NCBI RefSeq assembly: GCF_014696435.1 | Contig: NZ_JACJQG010000039.1 | Coordinates: 1 to 64,000 of the forward strand | Length of the DNA stretch: 64,000 bases | Origin: Calothrix anomala FACHB-343 | GTDB lineage: Bacteria; Cyanobacteriota; Cyanobacteriia; Cyanobacteriales; Nostocaceae | Reading direction: 5' to 3' | Shown: positions 37,711 through 44,886 of the stretch, piece by piece | How the letters are laid out: each line of letters starts with the position of its first letter | Position numbering within the stretch: the first letter of the stretch is position 1 | Notes under the pieces: model-generated | Told to the model about the DNA's origin: nothing | Database searches by the model: none | Seen by the model: only the letters and a program-made list of their open reading frames with translations | Position numbers and translations under genes: made by a program

Positions 37711-38148
37711 ATGGAAAATATTGCTGCTGAAAAAACTACACTTTGCCCCAGTGCTAGACCTGAATCTGAGGATAGTGTAATTTTCGGCATCATCAGTGGA
37801 ACAGTGGCAGAACCCCGTGTGGCTTATTTAAAACAGCCACAAAAACTCACAAATGAACTGATAGCTAAAGCTAGCCCCATTACACCAGCTGAAATTTTTC
37901 GTACAGCTGCACCTTGTGCTACAAAAGGTTGTCAGCATTTTGATGGACAAGATTGTCGTTTAGCTACACGCATTGTCCAAAAATTACCTGCGATCGCCCA
38001 AGAATTACCCCCTTGTGCTATCCGCCGAGATTGTCGCTGGTGGAAGCAGGAAGGTAAAGCAGCTTGTATGCGTTGTCCTCAAGTAATTACAGATAACTAT
38101 AATCCCTCTGAGCTAGCAATTGAAGTAGCAACACCAACTGTTAGTTAA
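37711..38148 (+). CDS. Cysteine-rich protein of unknown function in the peptide cluster
   Basis: 145 residues, not recognised. It has eight cysteines, at about residues 12, 69, 74, 82, 102, 108, 119 and 122. Seven of them are packed in a region reading APCATKGCQHFDGQDCRL, then LPPCAIRRDCRWWKQEG and ACMRCPQV. The spacing suggests a metal site (zinc or iron-sulfur). No signal peptide is seen. Being 31 bp after a GG-type peptide gene and 88 bp before the first Nif11 precursor, it could be an electron donor, chaperone or modifying factor for one of these peptides. Confidence 0.6.
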   Translation: MENIAAEKTTLCPSARPESEDSVIFGIISGTVAEPRVAYLKQPQKLTNELIAKASPITPAEIFRTAAPCATKGCQHFDGQDCRLATRIVQKLPAIAQELPPCAIRRDCRWWKQEGKAACMRCPQVITDNYNPSELAIEVATPTVS

Positions 38149-38236
38149 GCAAATCTATAGGTATGAGTTTGACTTTTGCAACAAAAATGTCCTCATCCTC
38201 ATAGAAATAGTAATTCAGTGATTTTAGGAGCAGATT

Positions 38237-38557
38237 ATGTCATTAGAAAATGTTAGAGCTTTCTACGAAAGACTAGCATCTGATGAAGCTTTCCGTAGCC
38301 AAATTCAAGGTATTGACAGCAAAGAAGCAGGCAGAGAACTTTTGCAGAACTCCGGTCTTAATTTTAGCCAAGCAGAATTTGAAGAATATACAGAATATTT
38401 GTTAGAAACAAATGCGGCTACTGATGAAGATTTAAAAGACTTAGATGCCAACGAATTAGAAGCTGTATTTGGTGGAGCTATACCTGTGATTTTCCCTGGT
38501 ATACTGCCAATTTTGATGTATGGAGTTGTCATCAGCAGAATTGGGTTAACTTTCTAA
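38237..38557 (+). CDS. Nif11-leader precursor peptide 1 (MYG core)
   Basis: 106 residues. Leader SLENVRAFYERLASDEAFRS through LEAVFGG is the Nif11-like leader (TIGR03798 type) with a double-glycine cleavage site near residue 80. The core AIPVIFPGILPILMYGVVIS plus RIGLTF holds one Met-Tyr-Gly site, the kind of X-Y-G motif processed by spliceases. The ribosome site TTAGGAGCAG precedes the ATG. The upstream 60 bases and the leader are nearly identical to precursor 2, showing recent duplication. Confidence 0.88.
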   Translation: MSLENVRAFYERLASDEAFRSQIQGIDSKEAGRELLQNSGLNFSQAEFEEYTEYLLETNAATDEDLKDLDANELEAVFGGAIPVIFPGILPILMYGVVISRIGLTF

Positions 38558-38577
38558 TTTTTTATTAGGAGCAGATT

Positions 38578-38883
38578 ATGTCATTAGAAAACGTCAGAGC
38601 TTTCTACGAAAGGCTAGCATCTGATGACGCTTTCCGCGTGCTTCTTCAAAGCTTTGATACCCAAGATGCAGGTAGAGAAATTCTGCAAAATGCAGGTTTT
38701 AACTTCACCAAAGAAGAATTTGAAGAATATACTGCTCAATTATTAGATTCTGAGAATGAACTTCAAGATATAGATGCAGCAGAACTAGCATCTGTAGTTG
38801 GTGGATTAGTTGGATTTTATCCCAGACTTTACTTGATTTATGGAGCGCCAAGTCCTCTTTGGGATCACACAAACCTCTTCTAA
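38578..38883 (+). CDS. Nif11-leader precursor peptide 2 (IYG core)
   Basis: 101 residues. The leader is almost the same as precursor 1 up to ELASVVGG, then a different core LVGFYPRLYLIYGAPSPLWD plus HTNLF. One Ile-Tyr-Gly site is present. It is only 20 bp after precursor 1, with the same TTAGGAGCAG ribosome site. Conserved leader with hypervariable core is the hallmark of a RiPP family. Confidence 0.87.
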   Translation: MSLENVRAFYERLASDDAFRVLLQSFDTQDAGREILQNAGFNFTKEEFEEYTAQLLDSENELQDIDAAELASVVGGLVGFYPRLYLIYGAPSPLWDHTNLF

Positions 38884-38936
38884 TCAAGAGTTCAGTTATT
38901 ACACATTCGACTGAGACAATCACTTATAAATCTTGC

Positions 38937-38970
38937 TGACAGTCAACAGTCAACCGTCAACCGTCAACAA
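38937..38970. repeat. Heptamer array between precursors 2 and 3
   Basis: CAGTCAA and CCGTCAA units after an inverted TGACAGTCAA. It separates the closely spaced first pair from precursor 3. Confidence 0.85.
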
Positions 38971-38985
38971 TCCAGGAGTTATTTT

Positions 38986-39336
38986 ATGTCCTTAGAACAT
39001 GTAAAAGAATTTTACCAAAAGCTAGCAAATGATGAGGCTTTCCGTAATCAAATGCAAGCTGTTGAAACCAAGGATGAATGTAGCCAAGTTGTCAAAAGTG
39101 CTGGCTTGAATTTCACTCAAGAAGAATTTGAAGAATATACAACTCAATTACTAGAATCCAATGCTGACAGTGAACTCCAAGATTTAGGAGAAAAAGAACT
39201 AGAAGCAGTTTTTGGTGGCTTTTTAGGCAAGCCTATAATCCGCCCTCTATATGGAGTTGTTGTCTGGCCTCCTATTAAATGGCCCCCTATTTATCCTCAG
39301 CCCTTATATGGAGTTGTCATAAATGATGAAATTTAA
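38986..39336 (+). CDS. Nif11-leader precursor peptide 3 (two LYG sites)
   Basis: 116 residues. Leader SLEHVKEFYQKLANDEAFRN ends LEAVFGG. The core is the longest of the three: FLGKPIIRPLYGVVVWPPIK, then WPPIYPQPLYGVVINDEI. It is Pro- and Trp-rich, with the block PLYGVV present twice, 20 residues apart. Two processing sites in one core would give a peptide with two modified residues. The radical SAM gene follows 175 bp downstream. Confidence 0.88.
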   Translation: MSLEHVKEFYQKLANDEAFRNQMQAVETKDECSQVVKSAGLNFTQEEFEEYTTQLLESNADSELQDLGEKELEAVFGGFLGKPIIRPLYGVVVWPPIKWPPIYPQPLYGVVINDEI

Positions 39337-39376
39337 CAAGGCTAAATAAAAAGCTGATATTTACCGAAAAGAAAAA

Positions 39377-39469
39377 ATATAGCAATCCTAAATAATTTTT
39401 GAAATTTTGCCAGCTTTGACAGTCAACAGTTAACAGTCAACAATCACAACAAAAATAGGATTGCTATAT
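39377..39469. mobile_element. Small inverted-repeat element carrying heptamers
   Basis: ATATAGCAATCCTA (39377-39390) is perfectly inverted as TAGGATTGCTATAT (39456-39469). CAGTCAA/CAGTTAA units lie between. A single copy of the same end occurs near 26380-26395. Confidence 0.6.
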
Positions 39470-39511
39470 TTATTTCCCCTTTAGAGAAATTGATTGAGGG
39501 AGTTAACGCTA

Positions 39512-40768
39512 ATGACCTATCGCAGAATTAGTTATGCGGTTTGGGAAATCACTTTAAAATGTAATCTTGCTTGTCAGCACTGTGGTTCTCGCGCCGGTCA
39601 TACAAGAACTAAAGAACTATCCACCGCCGAAGCCCTAGATTTAGTCAAACAAATGGCGGAAGTTGGAATTACAGAAGTAACAATAATTGGTGGTGAGGCT
39701 TTTCTGCGTCCCGATTGGCTAGAGATAGCCCAAGCAATTACCAAAGCGGGAATGCTTTGTGGTATGACTACTGGGGGCTATGGTATCACTCTAGACACAG
39801 CCCACAAAATGAAGGAAGCTGGAATTAATGTAGTTTCTGTGTCTGTTGATGGCTTAGAAGCAACCCACGATCGCATTCGTGGTAAACAAGGTTCATGGCA
39901 ATGGGCATTTAAAACCATGAGCCATCTTAAACAAGCCGGAATTCCCTTTGGCTGCAATACCCAAATTAATCGCCTATCTGCACCAGAATTTCCCCTAATT
40001 TATGAGCATCTACGCGACGCGGGAATCTTTGCTTGGCAAATTCAATTGACTGTACCGATGGGGAATGCAGCCGATAATAGCGAGATTCTGCTGCAACCTT
40101 ATGAACTCCTAGATGTATACCCGATGATAGCGCGTGTTGCGCAACGAGCTAAACAAGAAGGCGTACACTTACAGCCAGGAAATAACATCGGCTACTACGG
40201 CCCTTATGAACGCTTTTTACGGGGTGGCGATGCTTGGTCTTTTTGGCAAGGTTGCAGTGCAGGATTGGCGGCTTTAGGAATTGAAGCTGATGGCGCGATT
40301 AAAGGTTGTCCTTCATTGCCAACTACAGCATACACCGGTGGAAATATCCGCGATCGCTCTTTGCGCAGTATCATCGAAGAAACCGAAGAACTGCGGTTTA
40401 ATCTCGGCGCTGGTACACCCAAAGGTACAGAACATTTGTGGGGTTTCTGCAAAACTTGCGAATTTGCAGAACTATGTCGAGGTGGTTGCAGTTGGACTGC
40501 ACATGTCTTTTTTGACAAACGAGGTAACAATCCCTACTGTCATCATCGCGCCCTGACTCAAGAAAAACAAGGCATCCGCGAACGAGTATTTTTGCAACGT
40601 CAAGCCAATGGCGAGCCTTTTGATAATGGGGAGTTTGCATTGATTGAGGAACCGATTAATGCACCTTGGCCAGAAAACGATCCCCTCCACTTTACTGCTG
40701 ACTGCATTCAATGGCCAGAAGGTTGGCAAGCAGAATTAGAACTCGTTCCATCTTTAGTAAAAATTTGA
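39512..40768 (+). CDS. plpX: Radical SAM/SPASM enzyme, splicease (PlpX)-like
   Basis: From ATG 39512 (GAGGGAG at 39496-39502) the protein has 418 residues. The radical SAM motif is CNLACQHC (CxxxCxxC) near residue 20, followed by GGEAFLRPDW and the beta-strand VVSVSVDGLEATHDRIRG. A C-terminal SPASM region supplies cysteines for auxiliary [4Fe-4S] clusters (GCSAGLAALGIEADGAIKGC ... GFCKTCEFAELCRGGCSW ... NPYCHH). In Pleurocapsa, PlpX with PlpY excises tyramine from X-Tyr-Gly of Nif11-type precursors, leaving an alpha-keto-beta-amino acid. Three Nif11 precursors with Tyr-Gly cores directly upstream and a small protein directly downstream give the same arrangement, so that reaction is inferred here. 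Confidence 0.8.
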   Translation: MTYRRISYAVWEITLKCNLACQHCGSRAGHTRTKELSTAEALDLVKQMAEVGITEVTIIGGEAFLRPDWLEIAQAITKAGMLCGMTTGGYGITLDTAHKMKEAGINVVSVSVDGLEATHDRIRGKQGSWQWAFKTMSHLKQAGIPFGCNTQINRLSAPEFPLIYEHLRDAGIFAWQIQLTVPMGNAADNSEILLQPYELLDVYPMIARVAQRAKQEGVHLQPGNNIGYYGPYERFLRGGDAWSFWQGCSAGLAALGIEADGAIKGCPSLPTTAYTGGNIRDRSLRSIIEETEELRFNLGAGTPKGTEHLWGFCKTCEFAELCRGGCSWTAHVFFDKRGNNPYCHHRALTQEKQGIRERVFLQRQANGEPFDNGEFALIEEPINAPWPENDPLHFTADCIQWPEGWQAELELVPSLVKI

Positions 40769-40782
40769 TTTATCAGCATAAT

Positions 40783-40974
40783 ATGCCCAGTGATTATATA
40801 CCTCCAGTAGAATCATCTATTAATCAATCTCCAATTGAGTTAGACTCTCAAGAACCGTTGTTACCTCGTTTAGCTTGGAATAGTCAAATAGCTTATTTGC
40901 GAGTAATCTTCAAAGCCAAAAAAGCTTTAGACCGTATTGAAAAAGAAGCAGGTTTTACGCCAATATCTAACTAA
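40783..40974 (+). CDS. plpY: Small accessory protein, PlpY-like
   Basis: ATG 40783 gives 63 residues, PPVESSINQSPIELDSQEPL followed by LPRLAWNSQIAYLRVIFKAK and ALDRIEKEAGF. It starts 14 bp after the radical SAM stop, so it is in the same operon. A small partner of this size and position is needed by PlpX for activity in the Pleurocapsa system. Orthology rests on position and size more than on a motif I can verify. Confidence 0.6.
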   Translation: MPSDYIPPVESSINQSPIELDSQEPLLPRLAWNSQIAYLRVIFKAKKALDRIEKEAGFTPISN

Positions 40975-41301
40975 TTTTTAAATGAATACTCTAAATTCAA
41001 TAAACATCAAAAATTAGTTAATTCCAGATAAAGGATGGGTTAACTTTTGATTTAAAAACTTGAGGGTATGTAGAGCGATCGCATACCCCACAAGCCTTGT
41101 AATGCAGTATTTTTAGCTAAGTTTATGTACTTTTAAATCTAAAAATAAAAACGAATTTTTTTGAATTTAAAAGTTTTATTGTTTGCTGCTTTATATAAGG
41201 TAAAATATATAAAGTTTTCTTGAAGTTTTCCCAAAGCCGTAAAAATACAGATGTTAATAATGGTAAGAATAATCATCAGGAATGATTACCTTATTTAAGC
41301 C
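40975..41301. other. AT-rich intergenic region
   Basis: No gene was recognised. A promoter for the PEP-CTERM gene is expected near its 3' end (AATAATCATCAGGAATGATTACC has small dyad symmetry, about 41269-41290). Confidence 0.35.
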
Positions 41302-41916
41302 ATGAAAGCTACAACTATAGGCTCGTTAATTTCAAGTACATTAGGTGGATTTTTGCTCTCATTATCCCCCGCTAGTGCTGTTACATTAGTCGAACCAATC
41401 GTGACAACACCTATCACCAATTTTCCTGATGGCATAAAAGTCACAGATGCGCTGAAACCAAGTGAATTAAGATTTTGGAACGCCCCTGACACTACTGGAG
41501 AACAAAATTTCGTTAATGATACAGGCTTTACTATCAATCAATTTTCTTTCTTAGTATTTCCTGATTTTGATACTCTGGCTGATGATGTAATCTGGGGAGA
41601 TGTAGATGGAGATGGTAAAGTTGGTTTCTCTAACATCTTTTCCAACATTACTATTTCTCCCGATTTTCTAGTTGAAAATTTCCGTGCGCCACGCTTGAAT
41701 ATGACCGGAGGATCAATTTTCAACGGGAATTCCTTTGCCGTTCAATTTATTACAAAACCAGATTTAAGACCAGCGCAACCAGGAGACAATGGGCCTTTGG
41801 TAATAGGTGGTGCTTACGACATTGCTAAACAAGTACCTGAACCATCAACTATTCTGAGTACAGCTTTAGTTTTTGGGCTAGGAAGCTGCTTAAGAAAGTA
41901 TAAATCAGCTAGATAA
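41302..41916 (+). CDS. PEP-CTERM sorted exported protein
   Basis: 204 residues with signal peptide (cleavage after SPASA, about residue 26) and a C-terminal sorting tag: PEPSTI, a hydrophobic helix LSTALVFGLGSCL and basic RKYKSAR. An acidic loop GDVDGDGKVGF resembles an EF-hand/dockerin calcium loop. Such proteins are exported and processed by exosortase-type systems in some cyanobacteria. The function is unknown. No exosortase is in the window. Confidence 0.85.
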   Translation: MKATTIGSLISSTLGGFLLSLSPASAVTLVEPIVTTPITNFPDGIKVTDALKPSELRFWNAPDTTGEQNFVNDTGFTINQFSFLVFPDFDTLADDVIWGDVDGDGKVGFSNIFSNITISPDFLVENFRAPRLNMTGGSIFNGNSFAVQFITKPDLRPAQPGDNGPLVIGGAYDIAKQVPEPSTILSTALVFGLGSCLRKYKSAR

Positions 41917-41947
41917 GTAGGTAATTAAAATTCACCACTCTCAAACA

Positions 41948-41985
41948 AAGTTCCGAATGAAGTTTTTCTTCCTTCGGGACTTTTT
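41948..41985 (+). terminator. Rho-independent terminator after PEP-CTERM gene
   Basis: AAGTTCCGAATGAAG (41948-41962) pairs with CTTCCTTCGGGACTT (41968-41982), with one mismatch, and is followed by T residues. Confidence 0.75.
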
Positions 41986-42082
41986 ACTAATTTAATGACG
42001 ATAACTTATAAATTAGTTATCAAAAATATCGATTCAGCAAATAACCTAATGTGTGCCTAAATTCTAGAACTACTAATAATAG

Positions 42083-42113
42083 CTGTCAACAGTCAACAGT
42101 CAACAGTCAACTG
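42083..42113. repeat. Heptamer array before the two-peptide units
   Basis: Four CAGTCAA-type units. Confidence 0.8.
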
Positions 42114-42222
42114 CAACTAAACAGCAGAATAGCTAATACATTAATAACTGTACCTATTTTGTTCAATCACATATCACTAAGATATTGACCAGATAAAACA
42201 GCTAAGAGAATAATACATACGG

Positions 42223-42285
42223 ATGAAAAAACTATCATCTTCGACCAAGAAATTAACGCAAGAAGGAGAAATTACAAATGGCTAA
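42223..42285 (+). other. Conserved 20-codon upstream ORF, copy 1
   Basis: MKKLSSSTKKLTQEGEITNG, stop TAA. It contains the AGAAGGAGA ribosome site of the next gene, and its stop overlaps that gene's start codon region (ATGGCTAA). A second copy with the same length and geometry lies at 43057-43119. It could be a translational-coupling leader or coincidence of duplication. Confidence 0.35.
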
Positions 42286-42433
42286 CATCACAATTCAAAA
42301 CCTAGATGCTCAGAATCTGGCAATTGTTGAATTGGATAACAATCAACTTAACGAAGTTAAGGGCGGTTGTCCTATCTGTATTCCTGTATTATTTGGTATT
42401 GGTCTAGCTGCTGGCTATCTTCTCAACAGATAA
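42278..42433 (+). CDS. Double-glycine peptide A1 (bacteriocin-like)
   Basis: 51 residues: leader ANITIQNLDAQNLAIVELDN and NQLNEVKGG, then core CPICIPVLFGIGLAAGYLLN plus R. The LNEVKGG ending is a classic GG-type processing site read by C39 peptidases. The core is short, hydrophobic, glycine-containing and starts CPIC, allowing a disulfide or thiol modification. An AGAAGGAGA ribosome site is 6-10 bases upstream. Peptide B1 follows 43 bp later. A nearly identical copy is at 43112-43264. Confidence 0.8.
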   Translation: MANITIQNLDAQNLAIVELDNNQLNEVKGGCPICIPVLFGIGLAAGYLLNR

Positions 42434-42476
42434 TTCTGAACTTATCTACTACCATTTTTGAATTGTAGGACTTACC

Positions 42477-42635
42477 ATGACAGTAATTACCATTAACGAC
42501 ATCAACCGTAGCAATTATCTGGTTGATTTAACAGATAACGAGACTGATGCAACCCGTGGTGGCTTTATACAATTTGTTGCTGCTTTTTGGCTGGGTTATA
42601 AAATAGGCAAAGAAATTGCCCGATTAACTGAGTAA
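42477..42635 (+). CDS. Double-glycine peptide B1 (bacteriocin-like)
   Basis: 52 residues: leader TVITINDINRSNYLVDLTDN and ETDATRGG, then core FIQFVAAFWLGYKIGKEIAR plus LTE. The core is an amphipathic helix with a WLGYxIG motif. Leader and core are unrelated to peptide A, as in two-component bacteriocins where both peptides act together. The TGTAGGACTTACC ribosome site is conserved in copies B2 and B3. Confidence 0.8.
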   Translation: MTVITINDINRSNYLVDLTDNETDATRGGFIQFVAAFWLGYKIGKEIARLTE

Positions 42636-42720
42636 TATTAAATTAAATACAGACATAGTAAAGTTGCCAGTATTACTAAGCTTTTTTGCTTTTAGGTCTA
42701 CTTTCATTGTCTAAATTAAT

Positions 42721-42752
42721 AAAACCCTCTGAAAATTTTCGAGGGTTTTTTC
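42721..42752 (+). terminator. Terminator after the first peptide unit
   Basis: AAAACCCTC (42721-42729) is inverted as GAGGGTTTT (42741-42749), followed by T residues. It separates unit 1 from unit 2. Confidence 0.8.
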
Positions 42753-43056
42753 ATGAAGAATTAAGTTTGTTTTAATATGAAAAGCTGCGAAACAATGATT
42801 ATGCAGTATTGTAGATAAGTTGAAAGCGGAATATACAAAATTAGGGCTTATGCCACTGGTGCATATCATCTAGTCGGCAAAGGAAGGCTTTATAATTAGA
42901 GCCAGTGGCTTGCAGAAAAAAGGCTTAATGTGCAGCCTCACAGAGAATTAGTATCAGCCATAAAAACATTAAATTAATAACTGTACCTATTTTGTTCCAT
43001 GATGTATTACCTAAAATATTGACCAGATAAAACAACTAAGAGAATAATACATACGG
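42753..43056. other. Intergenic region upstream of the second peptide unit
   Basis: No gene. The last 95 bases repeat the region before unit 1 (TAATAACTGTACCTATTTTG near 42143 and 42975), so each unit carries its own copied promoter segment. GTGCAGCCTCACAGAG near 42930 resembles the right end of the element at 43841-44026. Confidence 0.5.
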
Positions 43057-43119
43057 ATGAACAAAATATCATCTTCGACAAAGAATTTAACCCAAGAAGG
43101 AGAAATTACAAATGGCTAA
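43057..43119 (+). other. Conserved 20-codon upstream ORF, copy 2
   Basis: MNKISSSTKNLTQEGEITNG, stop TAA, with the same overlap with the next ATG as copy 1. Several codons differ from copy 1 while the frame and length are kept. Confidence 0.35.
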
Positions 43120-43264
43120 TATCACAATTCAAAACCTAGATGCTCAGAACCTATCAATTGTTGAATTGGATAACAATCAACTGAACGAAGTTAAGGGCGG
43201 TTGTCCTATCTGTATTCCTCTATTATTTGGTATTGGTCTAGCTGCTGGTTATCTTCTTAACTGA
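43112..43264 (+). CDS. Double-glycine peptide A2
   Basis: 50 residues, differing from A1 only at a few positions (LSIVEL in the leader, CIPLLFG in the core, no final Arg). The leader again ends LNEVKGG. Same ribosome site and spacing. Confidence 0.8.
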   Translation: MANITIQNLDAQNLSIVELDNNQLNEVKGGCPICIPLLFGIGLAAGYLLN

Positions 43265-43310
43265 TAATTCTGAACTGATCTACTACCATTTTTGAATTGT
43301 AGGACTTACC

Positions 43311-43475
43311 ATGACAGTAATTACCATTAACGATATCAACCGTGCCAATTATCTGGTTGATTTAACAGATAACGAAACTGATGCAACTCGTGGGGGTTTT
43401 ATACAATTTGTTGCAGCTGTTTGGCTGGGTTATGAAATAGGCAGAGAAATTGCAATTCTGACTAAAAGAAGATAG
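43311..43475 (+). CDS. Double-glycine peptide B2
   Basis: 54 residues. Leader as B1 (INRANYLVDLTDNETDATRGG-type), core FIQFVAAVWLGYEIGREIAI plus LTKRR. Charge differs from B1 at the C-terminus (KRR), and E replaces K after WLGY. Confidence 0.8.
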   Translation: MTVITINDINRANYLVDLTDNETDATRGGFIQFVAAVWLGYEIGREIAILTKRR

Positions 43476-43490
43476 TGCTGTCTGGCAATA

Positions 43491-43601
43491 ATTTTTGAAT
43501 TAAATAACAATCAACTAGAGGAATTTAAGGGTATTTATTCAATCTGTATTCCTCTATTATTTGCCGTTGGTCTAGTTGCTTGCTATTTTCTTAAGCAATA
43601 A
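43491..43601 (+). pseudogene. Decayed peptide A3
   Basis: The frame reads ELNNNQLEEFKGIYSICIPL, then LFAVGLVACYFLKQ and a stop. It aligns with the last part of A1/A2 but lacks the start and first 15 residues, and the processing site GG is changed to GI. It occupies the position expected for an A gene before B3. Confidence 0.75.
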
Positions 43602-43643
43602 TTCTGAACTTATCTATTACCATTTTTGAATGGAGGATTTACC

Positions 43644-43805
43644 ATGACATTAATTACCATTAGCGATATCAACCGTGCTAACTATCTGGTTGATTTAACA
43701 GATAACGAAACTGATGCAACTCGTGGTGGTTTCATCCAAGCAATTGCAGCGCTTTGGCTTGGTTATGAAATAGGTAAAGAAATTGCAACACTGCTCAAAA
43801 GATAG
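43644..43805 (+). CDS. Double-glycine peptide B3
   Basis: 53 residues. Leader TLITISDINRANYLVDLTDN and ETDATRGG, then core FIQAIAALWLGYEIGKEIAT plus LLKR. More diverged in the core than B1/B2 while the leader is kept. Its partner A3 is decayed, so it may pair with A1 or A2. Confidence 0.8.
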   Translation: MTLITISDINRANYLVDLTDNETDATRGGFIQAIAALWLGYEIGKEIATLLKR

Positions 43806-43840
43806 TAGTCTGAAATTACAATTAAGCAGTTTTCGCTTTT

Positions 43841-44026
43841 ATACCAATTTAATATGAAGTTGCATATATCTAGATTCCCCTAAATCCCCCTTAAAAAGGG
43901 GAGGCAGTGCGTTGGGCGGGTTTCCCGACTTGAAGCAACTGCCGTGGACTTTGATTCTTTTTCCCCCTTTTTTAAGGGGGGCTAGGGGGGATCGAATTCT
44001 ATGCAGCCTCATAAAAAATTGGTATT
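43841..44026. mobile_element. 186-bp MITE-like element
   Basis: ATACCAATTTAATATGAAGT at the left is imperfectly inverted as CATAAAAAATTGGTAT at the right (about 44010-44025), each with a TGCA block inside. The interior holds CCCCCTTAAAAAGGGG and CCCCTTTTTTAAGGGG hairpins. Confidence 0.65.
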
Positions 44027-44050
44027 AGCTCAACATTCATTATCTGATAA

Positions 44051-44077
44051 AAAACCTCTGAAGATTTCAGAGGTTTT
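44051..44077. terminator. Bidirectional terminator between peptide B3 and the isomerase gene
   Basis: AAAACCTCTGAA (44051-44062) is perfectly inverted at 44066-44077 with a 3-nt loop; A- and T-rich flanks suit both convergent transcripts. Confidence 0.8.
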
Positions 44078-44084
44078 CTATAAT

Positions 44085-44822
44085 TTAGTCTAATATTAGT
44101 TCAATTTCAAATTGGTCAATTTGTTTCTTGAGCCATTCTGCAAACAACTCTGTAATAATCTTGTAACGCAACTTATCATCTAAAATTGGTTGAATAATTT
44201 CTTCTACAAGAATTAAGTGGTATCCCTGAGAATTGACAATTGGCTTGAGGATTTGTGGTGGATTAGCAGCAAAAACAGCAGCAGAAATTTCCGGTTTCAT
44301 GTCCTTCCGTCTGACTATTCCTTGATATCCGCCAGAGCGTTTTAATTCAACATCTTGGATATATTTGTGAGCTACATCATGGAAGCTAATTTCATCTTCT
44401 TTAATGGCGTAAAAAAGTTCCAGTGCTAAATCTTCACTATCCAAGATGACTTGGTACATAACTGCGGCAGAATAATCTAATTGATGTTCAAAAAAGTAAG
44501 GCTCCACTTGCTCGCTAAATAAATGAGCAGCTAACTTTCCAGAAATGAGGCTGCTGTAAACTATGTTTTCAAAATCTTCTAAAGATAAACTATGTTTTTC
44601 TAACCACTTCCATGTATCATCAGCGCTATCAAGGTTATTAACTAAACGTATTTGATCTGCTGCGTGCTGAAGTTCTTTTGGTTCAATTGTAATACCAGCT
44701 TCTACTGCGCTAGATATAATTACTTTCCGACTAATAATTTGCTCAATTACTTCAGGAATCTTGCATGATAACTTAATTTCACGCAGAATATCTTCCTTGA
44801 TAATGGTGATATTTTGTGACAT
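44085..44822 (-). CDS. Parvulin-type peptidyl-prolyl isomerase of the export cluster
   Basis: 245 residues. The C-terminal half holds a PpiC rotamase domain (MYQVILDSEDLALELFYAIK ... KRSGGYQGIV ... NSQGYHLILVEEI); the N-terminal half is a helical SurA/PpiC-type chaperone part. No signal peptide was recognised, so it probably acts in the cytoplasm or at the inner face of the exporter. It is the last gene of an operon with HlyD and the C39 ABC exporter, where it may keep the precursor in an exportable shape. Confidence 0.85.
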   Translation of the reverse strand: MSQNITIIKEDILREIKLSCKIPEVIEQIISRKVIISSAVEAGITIEPKELQHAADQIRLVNNLDSADDTWKWLEKHSLSLEDFENIVYSSLISGKLAAHLFSEQVEPYFFEHQLDYSAAVMYQVILDSEDLALELFYAIKEDEISFHDVAHKYIQDVELKRSGGYQGIVRRKDMKPEISAAVFAANPPQILKPIVNSQGYHLILVEEIIQPILDDKLRYKIITELFAEWLKKQIDQFEIELILD

Positions 44823-44886
44823 TTAAGCGCTCCTCAATGATAAATTTATAACTGCATAATTACAAGAAACTTACAACCTAAAACTA

